NCBI GenBank assembly: GCA_029168955.1
Contig: JAPDOI010000426.1
Location: 248,001-312,000 of the forward strand
Origin: Aplectana chamaeleonis
Taxonomy: Eukaryota > Nematoda > Chromadorea > Rhabditida > Cosmocercidae
Direction: 5' to 3'
DNA length: 64,000 nucleotides
The notes under the pieces were generated by a model. The model saw only the letters and a program-made list of their open reading frames with translations, was not told where the DNA came from and ran no database searches. The position numbers and the translations under genes were made by a program. Below, piece after piece: positions 43,463 through 51,593 of the stretch (within the stretch, counting starts at the first letter, position 1; each line of letters starts with the position of its first letter).

Positions 43463-43842
43463 ACCGACCGCGTGGCAATGCGTCCCGACAGCGTGTCCAT
43501 GCGTACCGACAGCGCGACAATGCGTACCGACCCCGTGACAATGCGTATCAACGGCGTGACAAGACGCACTGACCACGTGGCAGTGCGTTCCGACCGCGTA
43601 GCAATGTCTACCGACCGCGTGGCAATGCGTACTGAACGAGTGGCAGTGCGTACCGACCGCGCGACAATGCGTACCTACAGCGTGGCATTGCGTACCGACC
43701 GCGAGGCGATGCGTACCGACCGCGTGGCAAGACGTACCGACCGCGTGGCGATGCGTACTAACCGCGTGGCATTCCGTACTGACCGCGTGGCCGTGCGTAT
43801 CGACCGCGCTAATTTGCGTGCCGACCGCGTGCGAACTGCGTT
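43463..43842. repeat. Right subterminal array, 18 x 21 bp
   Basis: Consecutive units of the form TACCGACCGCGTGGCAATGCG follow each other at exactly 21-bp spacing, with scattered substitutions. Because 21 is divisible by three, the array stays open as a 7-residue peptide repeat (variants of RTDRVAM), which explains ORF 43472-44083 and the His-rich minus-strand ORF. Confidence 0.92.
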
Positions 43843-43929
43843 CCAAACGTCGCCCATCCCGCTGTCGGTACGCAACCTGTCCGCGGTCGGTACGGAACAT
43901 GTCCGCGGTCGGTCCATCCCATTGTCTGA

Positions 43930-44335
43930 GAACGAAGATCTCTACAACGAGATTGACGCCTTACATCAACGTTTGACACGATGGAGGTGCCAACATCTCC
44001 CAATGCCATCTCAAGCGGCAACGGAAGGTCGTCTTCGTCTGTTGGGGCATATTTTGAGAAGACCGCCAGATCGTCTTGCTTAACACGCTCTAAGGATGCT
44101 TCCAAGTCCTGTCTGGAAACGGCCGCCTGGACGTAGGCGAAAGTTTTGGACGGATGTGGTGAAGAAGGATTTGAAATCCCTCGGCATTGAAAGGCAATTC
44201 AGGCACGATGTTTTACTTCGCAGGAAGTGGAATAGTGATCAATGGATGGATTGTGTTCAAATTGTGGCTGAGGACCGTGACAAATGGACACGGCTGACTA
44301 CTGGGACGGCACACCTCGGTGAAGATGCGGAATGA
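43930..44335 (+). pseudogene. RTE copy 1: C-terminal tail after the insertion
   Basis: It resumes with NEDLYNEIDALHQRLTRW, then 'RLRLLGHILRRPPDRLA', a premature TAA where copy 2 has Gln, and 'MLPSPVWKRPPGRRRKFW' to the normal end (LGEDAE). Confidence 0.88.
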
Positions 44336-44375
44336 CCGCGTCAGGCGAAAGCCAACCGATTAAGTCAAGTAAGTC

Positions 44376-44908
44376 AGATTCAGGAGTGCTGAAAATACTT
44401 GTAGACAATGTTCCAGAACAATCAATTCATTGGTTAAAGGCAGCATACACGCTCCTAAACGTGGTTGGGATAAGAATGTGAATCGAACCGTATGGCTTAC
44501 AACATAATGCCTACGCATTTTGAAGTGACAAAAACGACCCACAATGCCGCTACATGAGTTAGAAGTCGGCCCCGCCCTGTATTTTCATGCCCCCTGTATT
44601 TGCCCTTTTCCTGCAACGCAGAGTTGTTGGGCCATCTTCGCCATAAGTGACGTGTGTGGTTCACTTGTTATTCAATCTACCAACACTACCAACGAAGAAC
44701 ATGACCCAGCATCCTTGCGTTGCAGGATAAGGGCAAATACAGGGGGCGTGAAAATACGGGCGGGGCCAAACTTGCTGCTCCTGTAACGGCATGGTGGTAA
44801 TCTGGGCCATACCATTCTATTTCCCTAGTTACCTCAATCACGTTTACGAGCGTGTATGCTGCTCTTAAAGAAGAGGTACTGCTTGTTTTGGGAAAAGGTG
44901 CCCATCTT
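44376..44908 (-). mobile_element. Tc1-like element A, remainder, split by TTAA element P4
   Basis: 44,376-44,437 and 44,875-44,905 together match the complement of 45,478-45,562 in Tc1-B ('gtgctgaaaa', 'gttccagaacaatc', 'attggttaa', then 'ttttgggaaaa'). Similarity is lost near 44,905, just before the Tc1-B end. Confidence 0.7.
44438..44874. mobile_element. TTAA-type element P4, TIR ~25 bp
   Basis: The left end AGGCAGCATACACGCTCCTA and the right inverse GAGCAGCATACACGCTCGTA are flanked by TTAA (44,434-44,437 and 44,875-44,878). An inner inverted pair 'ggcaaatacaggggg' makes most of it palindromic. The sibling Tc1-B has the uninterrupted target TTAA near 45,490. Confidence 0.8.
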
Positions 44909-44910
44909 AA

Positions 44911-45648
44911 GCGGTGCAAAAGTATAGGTCCACCTGTGAAAATAATCATTTATCCAAACTTCAACAGCAAATAAAACACACCTAATAGTCAATGGGACCT
45001 CCCTTATTTACAAAAATATAAAAAATCCTATTAGGCGAACTTTTAACTAGATTATCGATCGCTGTTTGGTCTACACTCGCCCATGCATCCAGAATGGCAA
45101 CCTTCAGATCAGAAATCGAGAAAAAGGTGGTGCCATTGTTATACACCTTCCACACAAGAATTCCTCACAAGTTCTCCATTATATTCAGATTAGGAGAAAA
45201 TGCGGGCCATTCCATGACGGCCATATTGTGCGCCTCTAGCCATGTAGAAGTTGATTGCGACGCGTGGATTGACGCATTGTCATGTTGAAAAACAAGATCT
45301 AGTCGTCGATATCTTCTGAGATAAGGCAGTAGATGGTCACGAAGCACCTTTTGGTAGTCCAGGCTGTTCATCCTGCACGAAACGAAGTCAAGTGCAACAC
45401 GTCCGTCACCACAGAAAGCAGCCCAGACCGCCTCCTAAATTGCGCTTCGAGAATAACCGTTTTTCTTTCCGCAGACTTTTTCCCAAAACAGTATTTCTTA
45501 ACCAATGAACCGATTGTTCTGGAACACTGCCTACAAGGGTTTTCAGCACTCCTGAATCCATTGGTACTGTTCTCTTGATGCGAAGTCTAGGGCTTGGTCT
45601 CTTGAATGCGGAAATAAGGGTGGACCTATGTTTTTGCACCGCGCTGTA
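44911..45648 (-). mobile_element. Tc1-like element B, internally deleted
   Basis: The ends GCGGTGCAAAAGTATAGGTC (44,911) and the inverse of GCGGTGCAAAAACATAGGTC (right) match the end at 37,235. The minus-strand transposase remnant has an N-terminal piece (45406-45639, DNA-binding region) followed, after a frameshift, by 'GDGRVALDFVSCRMNSLDYQ' and the C-terminal catalytic part. The middle, including the first catalytic Asp, is deleted. Confidence 0.85.
45003..45639 (-). pseudogene. Tc1-like transposase remnant
   Basis: The N-terminal piece contains 'HWLRNTVLGKSLRKEKR'. The C-terminal piece contains 'LVFQHDNASIHASQ' (second catalytic Asp) and 'WPAFSPNLNIMENL' (the Glu of the DDE triad in the family). 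A TGA at 45,165-45,167 replaces the Trp normally following MENL, after which 'GILVWKVYNNGTTF' and 'LKVAILDAWASVDQTA' continue in frame. The first catalytic Asp block is absent. Inactive. Confidence 0.85.
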
Positions 45649-45762
45649 ATCTTATAGGGGGGTGGGCTGGGGCGGAAAAAGCAAACGAGACAGCTTTCTC
45701 CATTTTCCGTATGAAACTCTTACCTGTGGCAAGTTGTGACTGTTGTGTGAAATTGACGCTAA

Positions 45763-46837
45763 CAAGGGAAGCGTTTAGAGTTTCAAACGCATCTGCAAGA
45801 ACTATTAGTACCGTTAGTATCTCTTGTGGCTCAATAGTGAAACTGCGCTGTATCCAGCTCCGAGCAGCAGGTTCCGAGAAGTTACACGCTTAAAAAGTCG
45901 TTTTTTTTTTGTGCTTTTTGTACCTTCCGAAAAGCGCATTAGTCTCCGGGAAATCCGAAAACGGACCTAATGATTGTGTTCAGCGTCCAAAACTACCACA
46001 CTGAGCAAAGTTTGGGTGGAGCCACTTCTTCCTTACTTTGACCAGACTGACAGCAATTTGGATTTTCTGTTGGGTTTTTATTTATACCGATTAGAGGGCT
46101 CTGGAAGCCTTTTATAAAAAATGTTCCATATCTGACTTGAAACCCGTTCTCAGGGTTTTTTTTGGAGCGCCGATCACGAATCTGTGGTTTATTAGTCAAT
46201 TTGCCAAAGTTTTCGGCTTATTTCGTTCGAAGCTTCCCAACCGGGGGAAATTTTGAGGGAAAAACGCCACTTTCGAGATTTCCGGATCTCAACGATAGAT
46301 ATGTCTCAAAATCATCCTCTGAGGGTTATTTGGAGTGCTAAACATGAATCTGGAGTCCGTTTATCGATTTTTCGCAGATTACGATCGATTACGGTGGGTA
46401 TACGGTAGCTTGATCAAAATCTCAGATTTTACCCAAAATTTGTATACGGGGAACATTCGGGGTGGAGAATTCGAATTTAACGTCCGTTCGTCGATTTTCA
46501 ATATACTAAGGTGGGTTTTGTCCCCTAAATGACATGTTACCTACCTGAACCTCCAGTAAACCTCAAAATTTCGACAAATGGACTCTTTATTCGTGTTCGC
46601 CACCCTAGATTACCCCTACATACAAGTTTTGAGCTAAATCCGTGAAAATCCTCTAGAACTTCAAAAAAAAATGCCTGATGGGTACCTTTGCCTTTCCGCG
46701 ATGCTTGAAAAATGCTCATAACTTTTTTGAACCCGCAGCTCGGGGCGGGATACTGCGCACTTTACTATTGAGCCAGAAGAGACTAACGATACTAGTCGTT
46801 TTCGCAGATACTTTTGACACTCTAAACACTTTCCCTG
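45763..46837. mobile_element. Harbinger-like element H-d, TSD TAA
   Basis: The ends CAAGGGAAGCGTTTAGAGT and the inverse ACACTTTCCCTG are flanked by TAA at 45,760-45,762 and 46,838-46,840. The interior is collinear with H-b, H-c and H-e, including 'cgctgtatccagctccgagc' near the left end and 'cagctcggggcgggatactg' near the right. Confidence 0.8.
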
Positions 46838-46840
46838 TAA

Positions 46841-47600
46841 AACGAGATGCCCGAGAACCCATACTTCTACAGAGCATTTATCCTTTTCAAGGAATTCTCC
46901 TTGTCAAGAAGAATGTAAAAATATTTTCATGGACTCGATACAACATTCATGGCGAGCTAATGCTCTGTCTACAAAAAAAGAGACTCGCTAAACTCCATCT
47001 TGAGACGTATCAAGCGCAGTGCATATATCTGAATACTTTCTTCGTGTCCCTGAACTAAGTATACAGTAATCCTACGACCTAATTTCCTGAAACGGGCAGG
47101 GGAATTCGCCATAAGGTCGTTTGGGTAAGAAGGTTCCCATTATTTCCAGTCAATTCAACCGGTAACACTAAAAGTTAATGTTCTGGCAATGTAAGACAGT
47201 CAACCGATTTCCGCAATGGAATGCTGTTTATAGGGGTGTGTTCAGGGAACCTGTGCAAAAAAACGGTTTACAAGTCAAAGTCGTGATAAAAAGAGTCGGG
47301 CCTTCTGCCCCAACTGAAAGAAACCAGATTTCAGAAAGGAAACTAGATCTTGTTTAGCGAAATATTGATACTTGGTTGCCCGTTGTCAGCCTGCGATCGT
47401 CTCAGCTGCGGGTACACGGCGTTGGTTTTCTCGCAGCACACGATCGTTGTGGTTGCTTTTTGGAGTTGCGATCCAAGCCACTTTTTGTTTGGAAGACCCC
47501 TTTTTGATAGAACCAGTCATTGTTTTCTTGGAGACATCGTGGAAATACTTCGACTTCTGAAAGCGGTATCATTCATACTCCAACTGAATCCTGAGTGCCC
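46841..47600. other. Unassigned stretch
   Basis: No convincing exon or repeat boundary. The part near 47,350-47,600 may be the untranslated 3' end of the minus-strand RTE that follows. Confidence 0.35.
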
Positions 47601-47895
47601 CCCCCCCTCCAAATAGTTTCATACCCATTTGCTTATAAGCACTATGTCGTCTGCAAAGCACAGGTTGGACAGATTCTTTCTGTCAATGAGCAGGCCTCTG
47701 TTGTCCCAGTCAAGCTTACTCATTGCATGTTGGAGGGTCCTGTTCAACACTCTTCTCTATGGGGATGAGCAGCTTACGTTGGAACAGCTGTATCGTTCTT
47801 GAGCTTCCATTGTTGCACTGCTCCAGTATGTTAGCGTATGAAGGGTCGACTCCTGCGTGTAACAGCGCGTTGAGAAGAGTATTGGTCTCCACTGA
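47600..47895 (-). pseudogene. RTE-E: RT catalytic region after H-e
   Basis: 'VETNTLLNALLHAGVDPSYA' continues the FDS block interrupted at 48,748. 'IQLFQRKLLIPIEKSV' and, in another frame, 'LSNLCFADDIVLISK' follow, so the RT aspartates FADD are present. The GVRQGD block expected between them is eroded to SVEQDP. Confidence 0.75.
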
Positions 47896-48747
47896 CAAGG
47901 GAAGTATTTAGAGTGGTAAATGCATCTGCGAAAACGACCAGTATTATTAGTATCTTTTCTGGCTCAATAGTAAAAGTGCGCAGTAAGGTATCAAGCATTT
48001 TTTTAGCGAGTTTCAAAACATTTTCTCGCATTTAGCCCAAAACTTGTATGGAGAGGTAATCTAGGGTGGTGAACACGAATCTGGAGTCCATGTGTCGAAT
48101 TTTCGAGGTTTACTGTAGGTTACGGTAGGTAACATGTCACTTAGGGGCAAAAGCCAACTTAGTATTCTGAAAATCGACAAACGAACGTTAAATTCGTATT
48201 CTCCGCCCCGAATAACCGCCGTATACAATTTTTGAGTAAAATCTGAGATTTTGATCAAGCTACCGTATACCCACCGTAATCTACCGTAATTTTCAAAAAA
48301 TCGATAGGTGGACTCCAGATTCGTGTTAAGCACTCCAAATCACACTTAGAAGAACAAATTTAACAATATCTATCGTAGCACTCCGGAAATATCAAAGTGG
48401 CGTTTTTCCTTCGAAAATTTCCCCGGTTGGGAAGCTTCGAACGAAATTAGAAGAAAACTTTGGAAAATCGACTGATGAACCTTAGATTTGTGATCAGCGC
48501 CTCATGAAGTCCCCCTGGCAGAATTTCAAGTCAAATCTGGAACCTTTTTCTGAAACGCTTCCAGAGCTGTAATCACTATGAATATTCGCCCAAACGAAAA
48601 TCCGTACCGGTATAAATATTCGCCCAACCGAAAATCCGTACAAGTCCAAAACGCCATCAGTCTGGACAAGGTATGGAAAATGCGCCTTCACCCAAATTTT
48701 ACTGGTCGTTTTGGCAGATGCGTTTACCACTCTAAACACTTCCCTTG
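47896..48747. mobile_element. Harbinger-like element H-e, TSD TGA, in RTE-E
   Basis: The ends CAAGGGAAGTATTTAGAGTG and the inverse of CAAGGGAAGTGTTTAGAGTG are flanked by TGA at 47,893-47,895 and 48,748-48,750. Removing it joins the RTE codons for FDS-VET, verifying the boundaries. Confidence 0.82.
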
Positions 48748-48749
48748 TG

Positions 48750-49550
48750 AGTCGAATGGCTTCTTGTAGTCAACGAATGCTAAGCACAGCGGCTACTTGT
48801 ACTCTCGACATGGCCCGATCAGCTGGGAAACGGTGTGAATGTGGTCCATACAGCAGAAACCTTTTCTGAACCCAGTTAGCTGCACTGGCTGGTAGGAATC
48901 CATGATGGTCTCTAAGCGGTTTAGGATGATCTTGGTGAAGACTTTATAGGGAATCGGCAGTAGAGCGATAGGGCGATGGTTTCCGATATCTTCCTTGTCT
49001 CCCTCTTCGAAGATCGGATCTGTCCTGGAGCTTTTCCACTGATCAGTACGACACCAGCTTCGAGATTAGAGTTGAAATGTTCAACTAGTAACTTGTACAT
49101 AGCATACCCTCCTCTCAAAACATCGGCAGAATTGCCTTCGGTACCGGAAGCAGTTTCCTTCTTCAGCGACTTTATAGCTTTCATGACTTCGGCGGCCAGG
49201 ATCGGTGGCACCGGCTCGTCTCCAGGAGATGGGCATCTTGAAACAGGAGTCGTCGAGCGATAGAGATCCGTGTAGAAAATCGCCACGATGCGTTCCATGT
49301 CCGCTCTTGCTGTTGGAGACCTCCCGTTCTCACTTTTCAAGCACGTGGTCATCGTGCATTGGTCTGTCATGTCCCTGCGGCAGCGTTTTCGACTACGCTT
49401 TTGCGCGACAGTCGCCAAAAGTTTATTCTTTCGGTACTCCTTCAGGGATTCCCTGACTGGCACAGGATATGCTTTATTGATCGTCGACTTCTGTAATTGT
49501 AAGTTTGTTGGTGACGGGTCTCTTGTGACCTCCCCTCGACGCTTCAACAT
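48750..49550 (-). pseudogene. RTE-E: linker and reverse transcriptase N-terminal half
   Basis: The 209-codon frame (49,550-48,921) carries 'MTTCLKSENGRSPTARADME', 'FYTDLYRSTTPVSRC', 'LAAEVMKAIKSLKKETASG' and weak RT motif 1. Then, in other frames below 48,980, come 'PIPYKVFTKIILNRL' and 'RYQPVQLTGFRKGF'-type sequence, and 'LAFVDYKKPFDS' (with a stop) at 48,748-48,790. Defunct. Confidence 0.75.
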
Positions 49551-49715
49551 TTGTTGTGCTTAAGAATTCAGTCTTTCTTTTCCGGGCTCTGGCTGCTCCA
49601 TTGCCACTTTCGCACAGTGGAGAAGGCTATTAGTCAGTTCGTCGTAATCTGCAGTAGGATTCTCGGCTATCGTCCATGGGTAAACCTGAATCACGTTCTG
49701 AAAAGCTGCCTCATT

Positions 49716-50548
49716 TTAACGAGGGAAATGAACCGGGGCGTGTCGATGTGTATACCTTTTGAAAATGCGGGTATTGAGACGTATTTTGGCTCGAAGCAGT
49801 CGGTGGTCGGATCCGCAGTCGAAAGATGGCACCTTTCCTGTATCCATCAGACTCCATCTCCGATTGGCTAGAACGTGATCCAGCTCCGAGTGGGTTTGCC
49901 TGTTGGTACTTTTCTGGGTCCATCGCCGATGCCTTTTCTTTTCGAAAAGGGAGGTATCATTAGACAATTTGCATGGCGACATCAGATCCAGCATACGGAA
50001 ACCATTGTTATTTCTGACTCCGTCTCCATGTTGACCTATGTAGTCTCCAGGTGTCGTCACTTGAGTTGCCCACGATCGCGTTGAAGTCACCACGGATGTA
50101 CTTGTAGTAGCTCTTCTCCTGCCTCACAGCCATTTCTAGCTCTGAATTGAAAACGTTCTTTTCTCACTCCTCGGCTACATCTGTAGGGGCATAGCAATTC
50201 ACGATGGAGATCACGGTCTTCTGCGTGATCTTCAGTCGCAGCGCAGCTATACGGGGACTCAGAACTTGGTGAGAATGAACAATCGGTTGAACTGCAGGAT
50301 GCACAAGGAAGCCAACTCCTGCGATATTCTCTGCAGCCACTTTCTGTCCCATCACCAGCAATACCCCTTGATTGGTCTTTCTCGTATGCGCTTCCTTGTT
50401 TTTCGTTTCCTGCAAGCAAATGACATCGTACTTGACTCTTCGAGACGGATGGAGGAGAGTTCTGATATCTGCATCGGATGCAGCTGTTCGACAGAACACT
50501 GTAAATCGGTCTGAACACACTGTAAATTAAATTTAGATATTGCGGCAA
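49716..50548 (-). pseudogene. RTE-E: APE-type endonuclease
   Basis: 50520-50164 encodes 'RVKYDVICLQETKNKEAH', 'GVGFLVHPAV' and 'ISIVNCYAPTDVAEE'. 50093-49716 encodes 'GDGVRNNNGFRMLDLM', 'THSELDHVLANRRWSL' and 'DCGSDHRLLRAKIRL'. These are the Glu, Asn-His-like and Ser-Asp-His blocks of an APE-type nuclease. A frameshift near 50,100-50,160 separates the halves. Confidence 0.85.
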
Positions 50549-50760
50549 AATAGTTTTCGAAGTTTTTCTGCATGTGGAGTTTGTGCCGAACTGTTTTTCA
50601 TGCTGTTTGACAGTCGCGTCAACATTCTATGAAAAAGTGGTAGACGACTGGTGAGAAATTGTGGCTTATCCTCATCTTTAATCCCGTACAACCTCATAAC
50701 CGACGTTTTGAGGCGCCGAAGTTTACCGGTTTGACCTACCGGCCCCATTCATGAAATTCA
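50540..50760 (+). repeat. Interspersed repeat R1, copy 3
   Basis: It shares 'gaagtttttctgcatgtgga', 'tttttcatg', 'cgcgtcaacattcta' and 'gtagacgactggtgagaa' with 23,985-24,320. Confidence 0.65.
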
Positions 50761-50964
50761 AACTTAAAAATGAAAAAAAAACCTTGACAATTTTGGTAGC
50801 TATATAGGAGTCCACTCTACGTTGGTGAAACCGTCGCTAGATTTGCTGACGTATGATCCTCTCTAGGAGCTTCCTCCTTACCTTTTTTGTTGTTCTGAAG
50901 CCTTAGCCATCCCCTGAAGCCCTGCTCCGTCCGGAGCATAGCCTAGAATTTTCGCAACCATCCA

Positions 50965-51229
50965 TCAGATTGCGTTCTTTTTCCGGAGTCGACATGACGA
51001 GCCGATCACTTCGCCTTCCAAGGCAATCGTCTGAAAAGTAAATTGGGCAGTGTTGCGAAAAATTGTCGGCGGCTGGCAAAAACTGGCCGACACCTGCGGG
51101 ACATCGCTCCTTGCGATGATATCGGCCTGTTTATGATCGCGCTAGCACACTTACATATTCCGACCATCCTTCGGCGACGCACGCCACGAAAGTGAACTTC
51201 CCGTCTAGGGTCAGCAGGCCAAAACCCAT
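50965..51229 (-). CDS. Candidate 46-residue host protein, two exons, possible downstream operon gene
   Basis: Minus strand. Acceptor TTCTACTTTTAG (51,239-51,240) lies nine bases before ATG at 51,229-51,227. Exon 51229-51155 encodes MGFGLLTLDGKFTFVACVAE and on to ..SEY, then donor TAT|GTAAGTG. Exon 51030-50965 (acceptor TTTACTTTTCAG) continues in phase 0 with TIALEGEVIGSSCRLRKKNA and stops at TGA. No family recognised; no signal peptide. An acceptor so close to the ATG with no upstream exon suggests a spliced-leader start. The preceding minus-strand gene has its poly(A) signal about 190 bases upstream. Alternatively this is the 3' end of a longer gene with unseen exons. Confidence 0.45.
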
Positions 51230-51428
51230 CTGCCACCTCTAAAAGTAGAATCGCTGAAAGTTGGGTACCCCTTCTTAAGGTGATCAAAAGACACTGTTAA
51301 CAGGCTTTCGGGTTTTTCAGTCCAACAAATGTTAATATTGGGCAGATTTTGTGAAGATTATGCCGAAGAACACTATGAATTGTGGGCGGTAGGGTCAAGC
51401 GCGGATGGGTAATTCAACAACAAAGATA

Positions 51429-51434
51429 TTTATT
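51429..51434 (-). terminator. AATAAA poly(A) signal for the 51.6-54.1 kb gene
   Basis: AATAAA on the minus strand, 160 bases past the stop codon at 51,594-51,596. Confidence 0.5.
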
Positions 51435-51593
51435 ACAAAAAATATCTTACACAAAACTAATTTCACAAAAAAATTGTTTTTAGGTGATGAGGGGTCGATT
51501 GACCAGTTCTTTCCAAACATTTCGAAATAGTGATTGCGCCATTCGTGAAAAATGAAACGAAAACAATCCCAAGAAGTGTCCTAAAATCTCTGA

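Larger units (their letters stand above)
40193..43929. mobile_element. 3.7-kb TIR element with 21-bp subterminal arrays (unclassified)
   Basis: The ends TCAGACAATGGGGTGGACCG (40,193) and the inverse of TCAGACAATGGGATGGACCG (43,929) continue into a shared ACCGCGG. The insertion splits RTE copy 1; comparison with copy 2 (cataacgaagacc) shows a 2-3 bp duplication, AA or AAC. The left arm, to about 40,930, holds copies of GCGGTCAGTACGCA-type motifs. The right arm has 18 head-to-tail 21-bp units in the opposite orientation. The interior (40.93-43.46 kb) holds a copy of repeat R1, an (ATTT)n run and a small MITE. No transposase was recognised, so it is presumably non-autonomous or of an unfamiliar type. 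Confidence 0.8.
37334..44375 (+). mobile_element. RTE-type retrotransposon copy 1 (inserted in Tc1-A, itself split)
   Basis: Bounded by the 10-bp duplication AGATTCAGGA (37,324-37,333 and 44,376-44,385). The 3' end is AAGTCAAGTAAGTC, identical to copy 2 at 62,640. The coding region is split at 40,192/43,930 by a 3.7-kb element. The 5' 30 bases repeat the flanking Tc1 sequence ('aatacgagaatagcacc'), probably an insertion-associated duplication. The coding sequence differs from copy 2 at only a few residues per hundred by eye. Confidence 0.85.
47600..50548 (-). mobile_element. RTE-type retrotransposon E, degenerate, split by H-e
   Basis: A second RTE lineage, distinct in sequence from copies 1 and 2. 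On the minus strand: endonuclease (50,548 to 49,716), linker, reverse transcriptase (49,550 to 48,748), then, after the H-e insertion, the RT catalytic end (47,895 to 47,600) with 'NLCFADDIVL'. Multiple frameshifts. It is truncated at the 5' side near 50,540, where an R1 repeat begins. Confidence 0.85.

Noticed and set aside
43463..43842. CRISPR-like array
   Set aside because: Units are contiguous 21-bp tandem repeats with no unique spacers, in a eukaryotic transposon.
43472..44083. 203-codon plus-strand ORF with RTDRVAM repeats
   Set aside because: It is a translation of the 21-bp array running into the RTE tail. The opposite strand is equally open, so there is no evidence of a gene.
45522..45540. 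GGAACACTGCCT resembling a TTAA element end
   Set aside because: It lies within Tc1-B, is not followed by TTAA and is shared in position with Tc1-A, so it is Tc1 sequence.
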